Shown piece after piece: positions 49,108-60,586 of a DNA stretch of 64,000 nt (position 1 is the stretch's first letter; each line of letters starts with the position of its first letter). A program made the position numbers and the translations under genes. The stretch comes from Carex sylvatica (lineage: Eukaryota > Streptophyta > Magnoliopsida > Poales > Cyperaceae): NCBI GenBank assembly GCA_964058845.1, contig CAXKVR010000160.1, positions 1-64,000 of the forward strand, read 5' to 3'. Below the pieces are notes generated by a model that saw only the letters and a list, made by a program, of their open reading frames with translations, was not told where the DNA came from and did not search any database.

Positions 49108-50802
49108 TATAGCGGGGAGGTTGTTAGGGGAGGTGGGGGAGTTCAAATAATCCACAGATAGAAAAATTGGAGCACAGAAGTGCACCTGTGAGAATGGCTA
49201 CTACGGTCATTAAGTGCCGTTGACCTGACACGTACAGACTAGCATCTGGTATGTCTATCCCGTTCTGAGAATTGTTTTGTATCTCCAGAGTAAACACTTT
49301 GTTAAGGGAAAAACATCGAGCCAGCCAACTGGTTTGGTATATAACCAATGGAGATTATATAAACACCTATGTTATATGGTTATGCTAATTATTGCACATA
49401 ATAGAATCGTTGAGAACTTATAATAGACAAAAATAAAGGTAAACTTCTTCTTTTAAAAGGATATATTTTGTTGAGGCCATCACTAACAAGTAGGTCCTGC
49501 ACTTGCTAGTTATGGATATCAATCATTTGGACAGCAATTTCGTACACAAACATGCCTTTCCTTTGATCGGTGATCTTAAACAAGTCACTCAGTGCTTAAA
49601 AATTCACACCTTGAGTTTTCTCAGTTGCATTCTTTAGATCACTCTGCATGTAGGGTTTAAAATATATAGAAAAAAAATTATAACAGAACAAGATAATTCA
49701 TTAATAAATTAATTAGAAGTTGAAATACTTAACATAGTATATGTCTTTCTAGACCCAGTTTGTCCATATGCAAATACGCACACATTGTAGCCATCAAGAA
49801 CAGATCTAATCAAAGGTTGTGTATCTAAAAACACCTCATCTGTAACATTCATTTAAGAATTGTGGAGGTCTTAATGACATAATTCTTCCTAGTACATGGA
49901 AATTATTTCAAGAGAGCATTAAATCTTTGTACCTTGAGTAGTAGAAGGTCCAAAAACTTTATTGAAACAAAAAGGTCAGTGTGCCTCTTTCCCATGCTTT
50001 GATGAGATTAGAATTGTAATATTCCCTTCAGCAATGGACCCCACGGTGTTGCCACTCAGTTGACCGGGTAAGAAAGGCCTCACCCTACAATAAACCCTTA
50101 TACTTCCTAAAATAGAATACAAAGTTAAAATAAATATGAGTTAGTTTAACAGGATGCCATCTATTTTTATCAACTTTGGTAAAAAATTATGAAGCTTGAA
50201 GACGTTACCTGTTGGTTGTATAGTTTTCTGTTTTCTTCTAAAACTTTGTGATAGCTCGATGCGGCATTAGCAAACACATACATGTGCAGTCCAATAAATG
50301 TTATATATAACAGAAGGGGAATTATGTATAATATACTGGAAACTAGTTTTGGATTTTATTTTTCTTCTAGCAATTGTAACTTTTGGAGAATTAATTTACC
50401 AAGCATGCTAAGCTCCTCAGTGTACTTCTTTTGCATGAATTCAAATCCAGCTTTAGTAGTTCTTAGAATTTTGTCCGACGATCATAGTTGTGCACAAATA
50501 TTTTGGCTGGGTTAGTTATGAATTTTTTTGCAACAATATTCCCCTTGATTTTCCAAAATTGTTTGTATTCTCACTTTAATTTTAAACTTATTTATTGATG
50601 GAAAATTAGGTTACAACACATCCATTGGGAAGTACCAATATGATGTTACCTTGACTTGCTTCACATGAGACACAGGGACTATAAACTCCCTAACATCCAT
50701 ATCCCCAATAGACCTTAACAAGTACAACATCAGAGCAGACCAACCTGAAACCAAATAAATAATAGATGATTTATTAAAAAAACAGTAACTAATCACACGA
50801 TT

Positions 50803-51403
50803 AAATTACAAATTTTACAAAATAAACCCCAAATTTGTCATAGTTGCACATAACCCAGATTTCAAAAACAGTAACACTGACATTGTTTAGATTGGTGCAG
50901 TGGCAGGTCAATTGCCCCTAATTCCATTAACCTTTTACACTCCAAAATCAGGCCTAGTGAAACTGTAATCTTTCTAGTAGATTGCACTGACCTAATATGA
51001 AGATTTTTTAATTGAATCAAACTCCTGTAACAACCAGGTGAAATTTACAAATAACCAAACAAGTTTGGCTGTTTCAGCAAAGGCAGTAAACTTTTTGAGT
51101 ATTATCTGCATATATTAGTAATATTTATTGCAACTTACAAAAAAAAACCCCACAAAACAAAATTACTTTTTTAAGTTCATTACCTCTATATTTCCCACTA
51201 CCTCCATTGGTTGCCTCCTTAAACAATTGGAATCGTATCTCCTCTCTGATATCAACAGCGATGATGCTCTTGTGCTGAGCGCCTCTGGATTGGAATAGGT
51301 GCTTTAGTGTCCTGATCCTCTCTCTGCACTGCTATTTCTGATTTCAGCCTAGCTATCTACAAAAACAAATTACAAATCAACTTAGAATATCAATGATAAG
51401 AAA
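50803..51403 (-). repeat. Copy B of the 601-bp direct duplication within the kinesin pseudogene
   Basis: It is the same length as copy A with scattered differences. It follows (minus strand) the displaced motor C-terminal fragment at 51625-51480, so this end keeps the original motor-to-tail junction. Confidence 0.92.
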
Positions 51404-51751
51404 AACTAATGATGAAAAAGTAATTAAGGCATGGAAATTGAGTAATTATTCGGACATATGACCTGTTATTTAAGATCTCAGACATCCCTAGTCTCTTTGT
51501 TAAGCTTGGTAGCACTGAGTTCAACTGTTGAAACATGCTGAAAATTTCAAGGTGCTTATTGTCTCCCCTACTGCATCAAATTCAGGATTGATGTGCACTA
51601 GCATCAATCTTTTTGCTTGACCATCTGCCAAATAAAATCAAAGAATTAAACATATCTGCATACATTCTCCTAGGGCCTTAAAATTAAAAGTAAAATTTGA
51701 ATTGGATATAATAAAAAATAAAAAAAATAAAAAACTTAGCAAAAGTCAATA

Positions 51752-52615
51752 TCAGTGTTTGTTGGATACTTCCTTCCTTGCTGATTTTGTTCTCGACTTC
51801 TCAGTAGGAGCAGGAGTTTCATTTGGACCGAAGTATTTGCATCGGAGCTTCTCATTATGAACTACAACTTCTTTGACCATTTTTAACTCTTGTTTTATTG
51901 TCCGGAGAAATTCAGGATCTGGTGGACATTCATTGTCTAATATCTTACGAGACAGCGACGCCCAATTGTGTATATACTTATCTAAATTCTCAGAGCCAAG
52001 ACTTTTATTTTGAGGTACTTTCATTTGTTTAAATATGAAATTAGCAATATTATCAAATCGTACTGCTTCACTAAATGCAACGATTAGCACTGCAATACAG
52101 TTTTTGGTCTCGTCGGTGTAGTTTTTATAATCAAATTGACTCACTATCTCTATACAATGTTTGACAGTATATTCGTTAAAATTTAGGTTACCAGGGTTAC
52201 TAATTTTTAGATCCAAATAACTTCCAGTAAAAGTTAATTTTAAAGAGTTTGGGATAATTTGTGGGAGTGATGGTTCATCAAATAAATAATAAATTTTCGA
52301 GTTTTGAGGTTTGAAACCAATAACATACAGATTATCTCTTCTTAATAGCAAATCTAAAATGCATGATCCTGAACTAAGACCAATTACAAAAAAATAATCT
52401 GGATAAATTGGTCTCTCAACTTCCTTCATTAAGACTGGAATGCCAAATTTAATACGAAGAGGATCAGTAAGTGATTCTCTGACAGATGTTAAATGACGTT
52501 TGTATTCCATCTTCATCTCAGCCTTGAATGAAAATCTTCTTGGAGTTGGCTCTGATGCATCCCTTGCTGTTTTGCTCGTAGAAGTTTCACTAATCTGTTT
52601 CTTACTAGGAGCCAT
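51752..52615 (-). CDS. Ribosome-inactivating protein (rRNA N-glycosylase) domain, 287 aa, no signal peptide
   Basis: A single uninterrupted frame runs from ATG 52615. RIPs remove one adenine from the sarcin/ricin loop of large-subunit rRNA and stop translation. The family's active-site residues can be placed: Tyr97 (DNLYVIGF), Tyr133 (TFTGSYLDL), Glu183 and Arg186 (FSEAVRF), and Trp218 (HNWASLS). The catalytic site therefore looks intact. Residues 1-27 are Ser/Thr/Lys-rich and not hydrophobic, so no secretion signal is seen. Most type 1 and 2 RIPs are secreted or vacuolar, whereas JIP60-like RIPs are cytosolic. There is no B-chain (lectin) domain. The C-terminus is Lys/Arg-rich. An upstream ATG overlaps the start in another frame. 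A kinesin pseudogene lies about 130 bp downstream. Whether it is expressed cannot be told. Confidence 0.92.
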   Translation of the reverse strand: MAPSKKQISETSTSKTARDASEPTPRRFSFKAEMKMEYKRHLTSVRESLTDPLRIKFGIPVLMKEVERPIYPDYFFVIGLSSGSCILDLLLRRDNLYVIGFKPQNSKIYYLFDEPSLPQIIPNSLKLTFTGSYLDLKISNPGNLNFNEYTVKHCIEIVSQFDYKNYTDETKNCIAVLIVAFSEAVRFDNIANFIFKQMKVPQNKSLGSENLDKYIHNWASLSRKILDNECPPDPEFLRTIKQELKMVKEVVVHNEKLRCKYFGPNETPAPTEKSRTKSARKEVSNKH

Positions 52616-52652
52616 TAGAGGTTTCACCTATTTGTTTCTTCCTAGGAGCCAT
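52605..52652 (-). promoter_or_regulatory. Overlapping upstream ORF created by a 37-bp tandem duplication of the RIP start
   Basis: The region around the RIP ATG is duplicated with a 37-nt offset. An upstream ATG at 52652 therefore opens a 15-codon frame that repeats the RIP N-terminus imperfectly and stops at 52607-52605, overlapping the main ATG by 11 nt. Both ATGs have the same context (CTAATGG). If transcribed, the upstream ORF should reduce translation of the RIP. Confidence 0.7.
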
Positions 52653-52788
52653 TAGTATGAAAAGAACAGAGATGCGAGGAAACAATTGTAAGCAGACTTG
52701 AATTAAAGTAACTACGAACTCAGCCGGAACAAAAGCAGTTGTAAGCAGAGTTTATTGAAGTGTATGATGAAGGAACAATAGCAATTCA

Positions 52789-52798
52789 CTTTATAAAT
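52789..52798 (-). promoter_or_regulatory. Putative TATA box of the RIP gene
   Basis: ATTTATAAAG on the minus strand lies about 140 bp before the upstream ATG and 175 bp before the RIP ATG. Two copies of a roughly 22-bp repeat with ACTACGAACTCAGC (52711-52724 and 52804-52817) surround the predicted start site. Confidence 0.4.
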
Positions 52799-52829
52799 TA
52801 AAGACTACGAACTCAGCTGTAACATTTGT

Positions 52830-53862
52830 CTGCGGCACACATCTCCAATTTATATACAAACATACTCACAAAACCACATATAATGTTACTAGCATTATAA
52901 TAAACTTTTTTCTTGAATAAACTAAATGAAATGCAATGAACCAGCGAACAGATCGAAACAGAGGGCGAAAAGAAAAGTTGTTAGAGAATTCGCGAAATTC
53001 ACCAAATTCACAAATAAAAACAACATGTTGTCAGAGAACGAAGAGAAGTCGTGCAACTGTACCTATCAAGATGGATGTAAAAAATAGAATATCTCTGCTT
53101 GAAGCTATTCACCGTCTCGCCGCTGGAGGACCGTCTATTTAGGCCAAGAGGAGGAGGCGTATTCTTTCTTGAGCCTAGGTTTCTGTGCAAGCAAAAAAGA
53201 GAAAGGAGATAAAAAATAAATGTTATAAAAATGGAAGCTCTTAAGGAGCAGGGGTAAGGTCGTCAGTAAAAAAACCTACAAAATGTTTAAGGGAAGCTCT
53301 AAGGAGGGTCGATTCTTAAGGAGGCCAGAGAGCTGGATTAAGGGTTGCTGGCGAACAGGTAATTTAGTATGAAAAGCACAGAGATAAAGTGGGCAATTTG
53401 AGCAAGAAGAGTTCTTGAGAATATACCTGAGCTTTATTGTTGCAGAAGCGGAGGGGGAGGTAGACAAAGAGGGGCGGCGAGTTAGGCGGCAAAGAGGAAG
53501 GGAGAGAAGGAGGGGACGGCGAGGGAAGAGAGAGAGTGAGAGACCCGGCTTTGGAGAGAGAGGTGACGGGAAAAGAAATTTGATTGATCGTTCGTACAGA
53601 GGCACGAAATATAGGACGTGGGAGATCAGAAGTTCAGCAAAGGCAGGTCCAACGCCCGGACACAAAATTTAATTTTGATGGACAGAGATGCCGTCCATTT
53701 AGCTTCAAAATTCGTGTCCTCTTGATCGGACGAATATTAAAGCGGTGCGCACGAATTTAGATAGTAATACGACGGGAGCTCTGTTCATCGAACTCAAACT
53801 AGAATCTGATACGCATTGCACCTATCCTTTTCCAAGATAGTTCATACAAGACAAGAAAAGAG
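52830..53862. other. RIP upstream region and purine/pyrimidine-rich intergenic DNA
   Basis: About 53440-53560 is strongly purine-rich on the plus strand (GAGGGGCGGCG-type repeats). It gives open frames on both strands, which I take to be compositional. No gene was recognised. Confidence 0.4.
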
Positions 53863-53871
53863 GTTTACAGG

Positions 53872-54047
53872 GAGTGCGAATCCTCTGAGATATCTCAACT
53901 TTTGCGTGACCGACGTGTCCGGTGCCTATTCGGGGTGATGTGGGGTCAGTATTACGTGTACTTTGAGATTCGTGTAGAACGTATTTAAACGGTTGGGATT
54001 TTTCATAAAGTCAAGCAAAGTTTGAGATATCTCAGAGGATAGAATTC
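53872..54047. mobile_element. 176-bp MITE, CTCTGAGATATCTCAA family
   Basis: It is flanked by a perfect 9-bp duplication GTTTACAGG (53863-53871 and 54048-54056). The inverted ends contain CCTCTGAGATATCTCAA. It is clearly related to 35990-36177 through TTTTGCGTGAC and AACGTATT in the interior. Confidence 0.92.
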
Positions 54048-54056
54048 GTTTACAGG

Positions 54057-54481
54057 CGGGACAGGATTCGAGCGGGATGAGCCAAACAAACGAGCCAGAG
54101 CCGCTTTCAATTAGCAGTTCGGTTTCTGATCGGACGGCCAGATTCTAAACTAAAAGTTTGAGTTACTCCAGAGAATCTGGACCTATAAGGCTATAACACT
54201 AGGCTATGAAAGTTTAGCTTCAGATTTAACACACCGTTTGATTTAGCTCCGGACCGTCCGATCAGAATTTAAATCAATCTGGTCCCACCTGTGACCCTTT
54301 AATATTTGTTGCAGATTTAAATTGAACGGTACGAATCTAAGCTCAAAATTTGAGTCAACTCTAAGGATACGAATTCGAGAGGCTTCCATCCTGTCAAAAA
54401 AAATGATCATTAAATGTGATAAACAGATTAGTTATCTAACAAATGCATTGTTATTGTTATGTACAAGTACGCAGGGGCTGA
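54057..54481. other. Intergenic DNA with further MITE-like termini
   Basis: The segments near 54130-54180 (AAAGTTTGAGTTACTCCAGA) and 54330-54375 (CAAAATTTGAGTCAACTCTA, then GGATACGAATTC) look like ends of related small elements. Complete boundaries were not found. Confidence 0.4.
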
Positions 54482-54489
54482 TGCAGCAT

Positions 54490-55246
54490 CAGTGTTGTAA
54501 AAATCGTCCGTGACGGCTGATTAATCGGTGACAGTGGTCAAATCGTCACGCATATCCTTAACGGAGACATGTTTGCGGTAGAAAATATTTAATCGGTCGT
54601 TTTACCGATTAATCGGCCGATTATTCTCATTTATTTCTGTTTATTTCAATTTATTTTAGTAAAAGAAAATTTTACATTAATTTTTTTATGTGATAGTATG
54701 TGATAATAAGTTTTATAAATCATGTATTGCAGTTTTGTTTATGCTTAGGCATATATTCAGTATTTTTATATATGTTTTACTTACTTTAAAATTAATTAAT
54801 TATTCTTCTATTTGTTTATCATATATTTTTCTTACTAATTACTAATATAATTTTTTTAATTAGTACAACATATTTATTTATGAAATTAAGTTGTTATTAT
54901 AAACTAAATTTAGTAATTTTATGTTGGAATGTTTCATTTCTTTCCCATAATATATTATTAGTATTTGAAAAAAGTTTAATTCTTAAATTTATTTTTTCAT
55001 TAAATAAATGTGTTACTCGCACATGTAAAGTGATTATGCGTGTCATGTTATAATAATAAAATTAAATTTATTTAATAAGTTTAATGAGTTAAATAAATTA
55101 TTTTAATAAATTATGATATATATATACATAAATTTAATAAAAACGTTAAATTGTTCGCATAATTTTGATTAATCAGCCGCATATCGAATAATCTCTTGAC
55201 GGTACTCCATCCGTCCAACGATCGCATACCGTTATTTACAACACTG
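54490..55246. mobile_element. 757-bp hAT-like non-autonomous element
   Basis: The ends CAGTGTTGTAAA and TTTACAACACTG are inverted. Flanking 8-mers TGCAGCAT (54482-54489) and TGCGGCAT (55247-55254) differ at one base. GATTAATCGG/CCGATTAATC motifs lie near the ends. No transposase is present. Confidence 0.88.
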
Positions 55247-55254
55247 TGCGGCAT

Positions 55255-55968
55255 AGTTTAGGGGAGGATAATTGTTCCATTCTAGATTTTAAAATTTAAT
55301 TTAAATATAGGCTTTTAGGCACTTTGTTCTAATTTGAAACCCATTCTGCTTTTATTTTGATTCAGTCCAACCTCAAATGCAACTCAGGAAAAAAAAATGC
55401 ATGTGCAACTCATTTTGTTTAGAAATTAATGCACAATTTATTTTTGTTTAAAATTTATGCAATTAAAAAAAATTACGCAATCCACTATCACGATGTCATT
55501 TGTCTTCTCTTATCTCTGCTCATAATGTTCTTTATCCTGGCTTCGCTGGTAAATTTATCTCGACGGTGCATCGCCTTCTCCTCCGCAACCTCAATTTATG
55601 CTCAGTCACTAACGACCTTGGGCCGTCAGGCGCTCCTCTAATCCTCCTCCACTCAATCAATTTGTGCAACACAGCTCGGGAGCGGAGCTACTCTCCTCCT
55701 CCATCAGCGCAGATTTGATTACTAATTTGAGAGTTAGTTTTAATTTAAGCTTAATTGTGAGGGTTAGTTTCAATTTAAGATTAATTTTGATTTAATTAGT
55801 TATATAAAATGGATTCAGTTGCTAATCGTGATTCGATTGGAATATATGAGGATTAATTTCAATCTAATAAATTTGAACTTGATTCGATAATTTACATCCA
55901 ATTCGATAATTCTTTATTGAAAATCATATATTCGTAGATAGAACTAAAATTAAACCTTAACTTCATTT
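55255..55968. other. Intergenic DNA
   Basis: No gene was recognised. Short open frames at 55.43-55.72 kb lack known motifs. Confidence 0.4.
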
Positions 55969-55973
55969 TGCAT

Positions 55974-56282
55974 TATTGAAGAATAAAGATATATCATTGG
56001 TCTCAAAATATTCATCATTGATAGTTTTAGGCAACAAATAAACTAGCCTCCAATTGTACAATTGTTCAACTATTTTTAGTACATAGCTTGATTCATGTAA
56101 CGGCTAGTTAATCTTTGTAATTAAGACACAATTAGGGTGTAGATTGCAGCATAGGTAATTTAGGAAATAGCCCAACGGCTAGTTAGAATTTTAGACTATA
56201 TATACTCATGTATAGACCATGTAAAAAAACAATAAAAAAAATCACTATTAATTCATTCTCTATTCCACTCTAAAATTCAATA
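55974..56282 (+). repeat. 5' LTR of the copia element
   Basis: It starts TATTGAAGAATAAAG and ends AAAATTCAATA, with a TATATATACTC promoter-like segment near 56205. Compared with the 3' LTR there are about a dozen substitutions and a 4-bp gap, roughly 4 percent by eye. Confidence 0.95.
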
Positions 56283-56984
56283 TGGTATCAGAGCGGGAGT
56301 AAATCCTGTAAATTACATTTAAGCAACAAGCAAACAAGCCACAAGCAAAGAGGGTCTAGAGCCGATAGAGCTGAAAGAGCCCCATATTGAAGCAACAAGC
56401 AAACAGAGGGTCTAGAGCCGACAGAGCCAAAAGAACCCCAAATTCAATAAGATATTCTTTCTTATCAGTTTTTTTATTATTATTATTCTTTTTTTAAACC
56501 AAAAATCAGCAACAACAACAAGAAAAAAAAATAAACTATTTTTCTTCATTAATACATACCAGAAAATATTTTATTCAAAACCAGTAAAATCTGAAACCTA
56601 TACCAGAAGTCCATTACCAAAAAATAAAAAAAATAAAAACAGAAATCTCTTTACCAGAAAAAAAAAAAACAACTAGTTTCAAGTAGTATCTACTTTTATC
56701 AAAGTACCACAGGAAAAAAACCTACTAGCAAAATAGGGGATAAGTATTAAACAGCCATCCAAAAGCTCAAATACGATTCTTATCAAAGCAAAATATAATA
56801 ATCTCGGAAAAAAAATCAAGCAACCAAAATTGTACTCAAAAATTTCTGTTCTTTCTGTTAATTTCCATTCTTACTAGTTTCTTTCACAAAAATCAAATAA
56901 AATAAAAAAACAATAAAAAAAGGGAGGGGAAGCAACAAAACTTTTACCAGCAAGTAGCATTCAAAAGAGAAAATAGTACAAAAC

Positions 56985-59900
56985 TTGTATCAGCAATCAA
57001 CAATCATGAATCCGGAACAATCAGAGAGCTCCGAGAAGAATCGAGTTTTCAAGGCGCAACACTCAATCCCTAACCCTAGAGACGCGGCAAGGACGGAGGG
57101 AACCACAACAGCCGACTGGTGCGACCAATACAAGCGTGCGACGCACAACCGAGACGGCTGCTGGGTACTTCACCCTCATCTCTGGCCGGCTCAGACCAAA
57201 GGAGAAAGAGAAAGTAGGGGCGGCGCAAGAACGGGTGAGAAATTAATCCCTTCACAGGCGACTCAATTTGATTCAACACAAATTAATGCCTCTGGATTCT
57301 CTGTGGCTCAAGAAGTGCAGCTGATCCAACTGATAACCCAAATAAACAGTTTGATGCAACAGCAAACTTCAGGTTTTGTACACTCTAAATCTACTTTTAC
57401 TACTTTTAATTCTTGCAAAATTGACAATAATTTTAAAACTGCAAATATGTGTCACAACACAAGTAAATGGATTATTGATTCAGGTGCCACTGATCATATG
57501 ACATGGAACAAAAATAAATTAGAAAATATTACACAAATTAAAAACACTTAACATGCAACTGTTGCAAATGGAAATAAGGTTCAAATTCAAGGTATTGGTA
57601 CAACCAAATTTCTTACAAAAAATATGAATGATATTTTGTATTTACCAGACTTTAACTCAAACTTATTATCGGTTAGTAAAATAACCCAAGAGTTAAATTG
57701 CAATGTCATATTCTTATCAAATAAAGTGACCCTTCAGGATCGAGAATTAGAGAATAAGATGTTTGAAAAATGGTCTTTATTATCTTGAAAAAAATAACAA
57801 TAAATGCCTTATGTCATTAAATTCAGTAGATCGTGACAAATTGTTACACCAACGATTTGGTCATCCATCTGATCAAGTTTTAAATAAACTTTTTTGTTAT
57901 AATCTTGATTCAAAAAATTATGATGTGTGTAAATTTTCAAAACAAACTAGATTATAATTTTCTTCATCCACCAGTATATCAGAAAAATATTTTGACTTAA
58001 TTCATTCAGATATTTAGGGTCCAACTCCTATCAATTCTTATAATCATTTTAGATATTTTGTCACATTTATTGATGATTTTTCTCGTACAACTTGGGTATA
58101 CCTTTTGAAAGGAAAAGATGAAGTTTTTTCATACTTTCAAGAATTCTATAATTTTGTCGAAAATCAATACAATGCGAAAATTAAAATTTTTAGGTCTGAT
58201 AATAGGACAGAATACATAAATAATAATTTCTTATATTTTTTAAACAAAAATGAATTTTACATCAAACCACATGCATCAACACACCCGAACAAAACGGAGT
58301 TTCAGAAAGAAAAAATAGACATTTACTTGAAGTTACTAGATCACTTCTCTTTCAAACTAATGTTCCAAAAACTTATTGGTCAGACGCGGTGTTAACGGCA
58401 ACTTACTTTATAAATAGATTACCAAGTACTAGACTTAGGAACATGAGTCCTTTAGAAATTCTTAAGGGTAGAAAAATTGATCTTGACCATATAAGAATAT
58501 TTGGGTGTACATGTTTTGTACATATAAAAAGACAAGACAAGTTAGATAAAAATTCGGTTAAAGCTATTTTTTTTGGATACTCCTCATAAAAGAAAGGATA
58601 TAAGTGTTATGACCCAAAAAATCATAAGCTTTATATTTCACGAGATGTGTCATGCTTTGAAAATGAACCATATTATCAAACAAATGAACACAGAAATGCA
58701 CAAGGTCAACCAATACAATTGTCTCCAAATAATTTTATTTTTCCTGAAGAAATAAATCAAGAACAGGTTGAAGGAGATAACACTGGTGAAACAAGTGCAA
58801 TCCCTTCAGGGGGAGAAAATGAAGAAACTGAGTCAAGTGAAGAAACAACTCAAGAAGAGCTTAAAATTGACTCAAGCGAAGAAACAACTCAAGAAGAAAC
58901 TGCCTTGAGAAGACCAGTAAGACAAATCCGGCCTCCCATCAAACTAAGGGATTCCATCAGGTGATGTATCCAATTCAAAATTTTATTTCTTATGATAATG
59001 TATTTTCTACATACCGGGCCTATTTGGGTAGCATCAGTAATCAAACCGAACCAACTAGTTTTAACGAAGCCAACCAAAGTCTAGTTTGGGTTAAGGCTAT
59101 GAAAGAAGAACTTCAAGCCTTAGAAAATAATAATACATGAGATATTATTCATTTACCAAAAAAACAAAAAACCCGTAGGTTGTAAATGGGTATACAAAAT
59201 CAAATATAATAGTAACAGTACAATTGAGAGATACAAAGCTAGATTAGTGGCCAAAGGATTCACCCAAACTTATGATATTGACTACCAAGAAATATTTGCA
59301 CCAGTAGCAAAAATGAATACTATTAGAATTTTACTATCGGTAGCCACCAACTTAGGATGGGACATGTTCCAAATGGACGTAAAAAATACATTTCTCCAAG
59401 GAACATTGGAAGAAGAGGTCTACATGACTCTTCCTCCAGGTCATAAGAAAAGCGTCAGATTCAACATTAGTGTGTAAGTTAAAGAAAGTAATTTATGGCC
59501 TAAAGCAATCACCAAGAGTATGGTATGCCAAGCTAAGCTTTCTCTTTTAAAAATTAACTTTAATAAAAGCACAGCAGATTCCTCTATGTTTGTCAAACAT
59601 TCACAAAATTGCACCATCATTATTCTTGTCTATGTAGATGATTTTATCATCACTGAAAATAATAATGAGGAAATTAAAAAGGTTAAACAATATTTGAAGG
59701 AGGAATTTGATATCAAGGACCTTGAAAACCTTTCATATTTTCTAGGAATAGAAATAGCTCATTCAAGTAAAGGCTTATTTCTATGTCAAAGAAAATATGG
59801 CATTGACCTGTTAAAAAAAACTGGTAAATTGGGAGCTAAACCAGCCAATACCCCAATGGAGATAAATATTAAACTTGGAATTGAGGATGGTGAACCACTA

Positions 59901-60586
59901 CCTGATATAGGACAATATCAAAGATTGGTAGGCAAGTTAATTTACCTTACAGTTACCAGACCTGACATTGCCTTTGCAGTTAGTGTTATAAGTCAATTTA
60001 TGCATGCTCCACGCACCAGTCACTTGAGTGTTATCGATAGAATACTGAGATATCTGAAAAGCACTCCAGGTCAAGGAATTTGGATGAAAAAAAATAATTC
60101 TAATGAAGTGGTTTGTTTCTCTGATGTAGATTGGGCCGGTAGCTGCGACAGAAAATCAACCACGGGATTTTGTACCTTTGTAGGTGGCAACTTGGTCACA
60201 TGGAAGAGCAAGAAGCAGAATGTGGTGGCAAGGTCAAGTGCAGAATATCGAGCCATGGCATCAACTGCGAGTGAGCTCATCTGGATCAAGCAACTACTTA
60301 GCGACATGAAGTTGGAGCACAAGGGAGCAATGAAAATATACTGTGACAATCAAGCTGCATGACATATTGCATCCAATCCAGTATTTCATGAAAGAACAAA
60401 ACACATAGAGGTTGACTGTCACTTTGTCAGGGAAAAAGTACAGTCAAGAGAAATAGAAACTCCATTCGTAAGAAGCAAAGAACAACTGGCAGATATCTTC
60501 ACTAAAGCACTCGACAAGACCAGTCATCTAAACGTACTTTACAAGTTGGGCTCAATCAATTTATTCGAACCTAACTTGAGGGGGAG
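56985..60586 (+). pseudogene. copia polyprotein, broken, with no recognisable gag capsid region
   Basis: The first open piece (57006-57551) has a zinc-knuckle remnant (WCDQYKRATHNRDGCW, one Cys replaced by Tyr) and the protease motif WIIDSGATDHMT. GAG-pre-integrase follows (LHQRFGHPSDQVLNKLF, about 57850), then integrase core (FVTFIDDFSRTTWVYLLKG, about 58060-58110; FRSDNRTEY). Next is reverse transcriptase (RLVAKGFTQTYDIDYQEIFA, about 59250; FQMDVKNTFLQGTLEEEVYM; active site VYVDDFIIT near 59635) and RNase H (WKSKKQNVVARSSAEYRAMA, about 60215). The tail is [14 protein letters not shown]. Stops and frame changes occur throughout. The usual UBN2-type capsid segment of gag is absent: only about 700 bp of leader separates the PBS from the zinc-knuckle ORF. 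Confidence 0.95.

Larger units (their letters stand above)
48159..51625 (-). pseudogene. Kinesin-14 pseudogene, rearranged
   Basis: Minus-strand fragments match plant kinesin-14 (KatD/KP1-type). The stalk has GFEFMQKKYTEELSMLGK (about 50450) and the neck YHKVLEENRKLYNQQ (about 50230). The motor start is GRVRPFLPGQ (about 50080) and NKVFGPSTTQ (about 49950). The nucleotide site is [19 protein letters not shown] (about 49800), with the invariant P-loop Gly before Lys changed to Arg. YEIAVQMIDIHN is followed by a stop (about 49520). LEIQNNSQNGIDIPDASL lies near 49270, and a C-terminal SEWIDKVVVN near 48280. A motor C-terminal piece (VHINPEFDAVGETISTLKF, about 51570) lies upstream of the stalk, out of order, so a tandem duplication and deletion must have occurred. 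Stops, frame changes and the P-loop change rule out a working motor. Confidence 0.9.

Noticed and set aside
53276..53672. Overlapping open frames on both strands (129 and 85 codons)
   Set aside because: They coincide with a purine-rich, biased stretch. Neither resembles a known protein, and bias alone explains long open frames.
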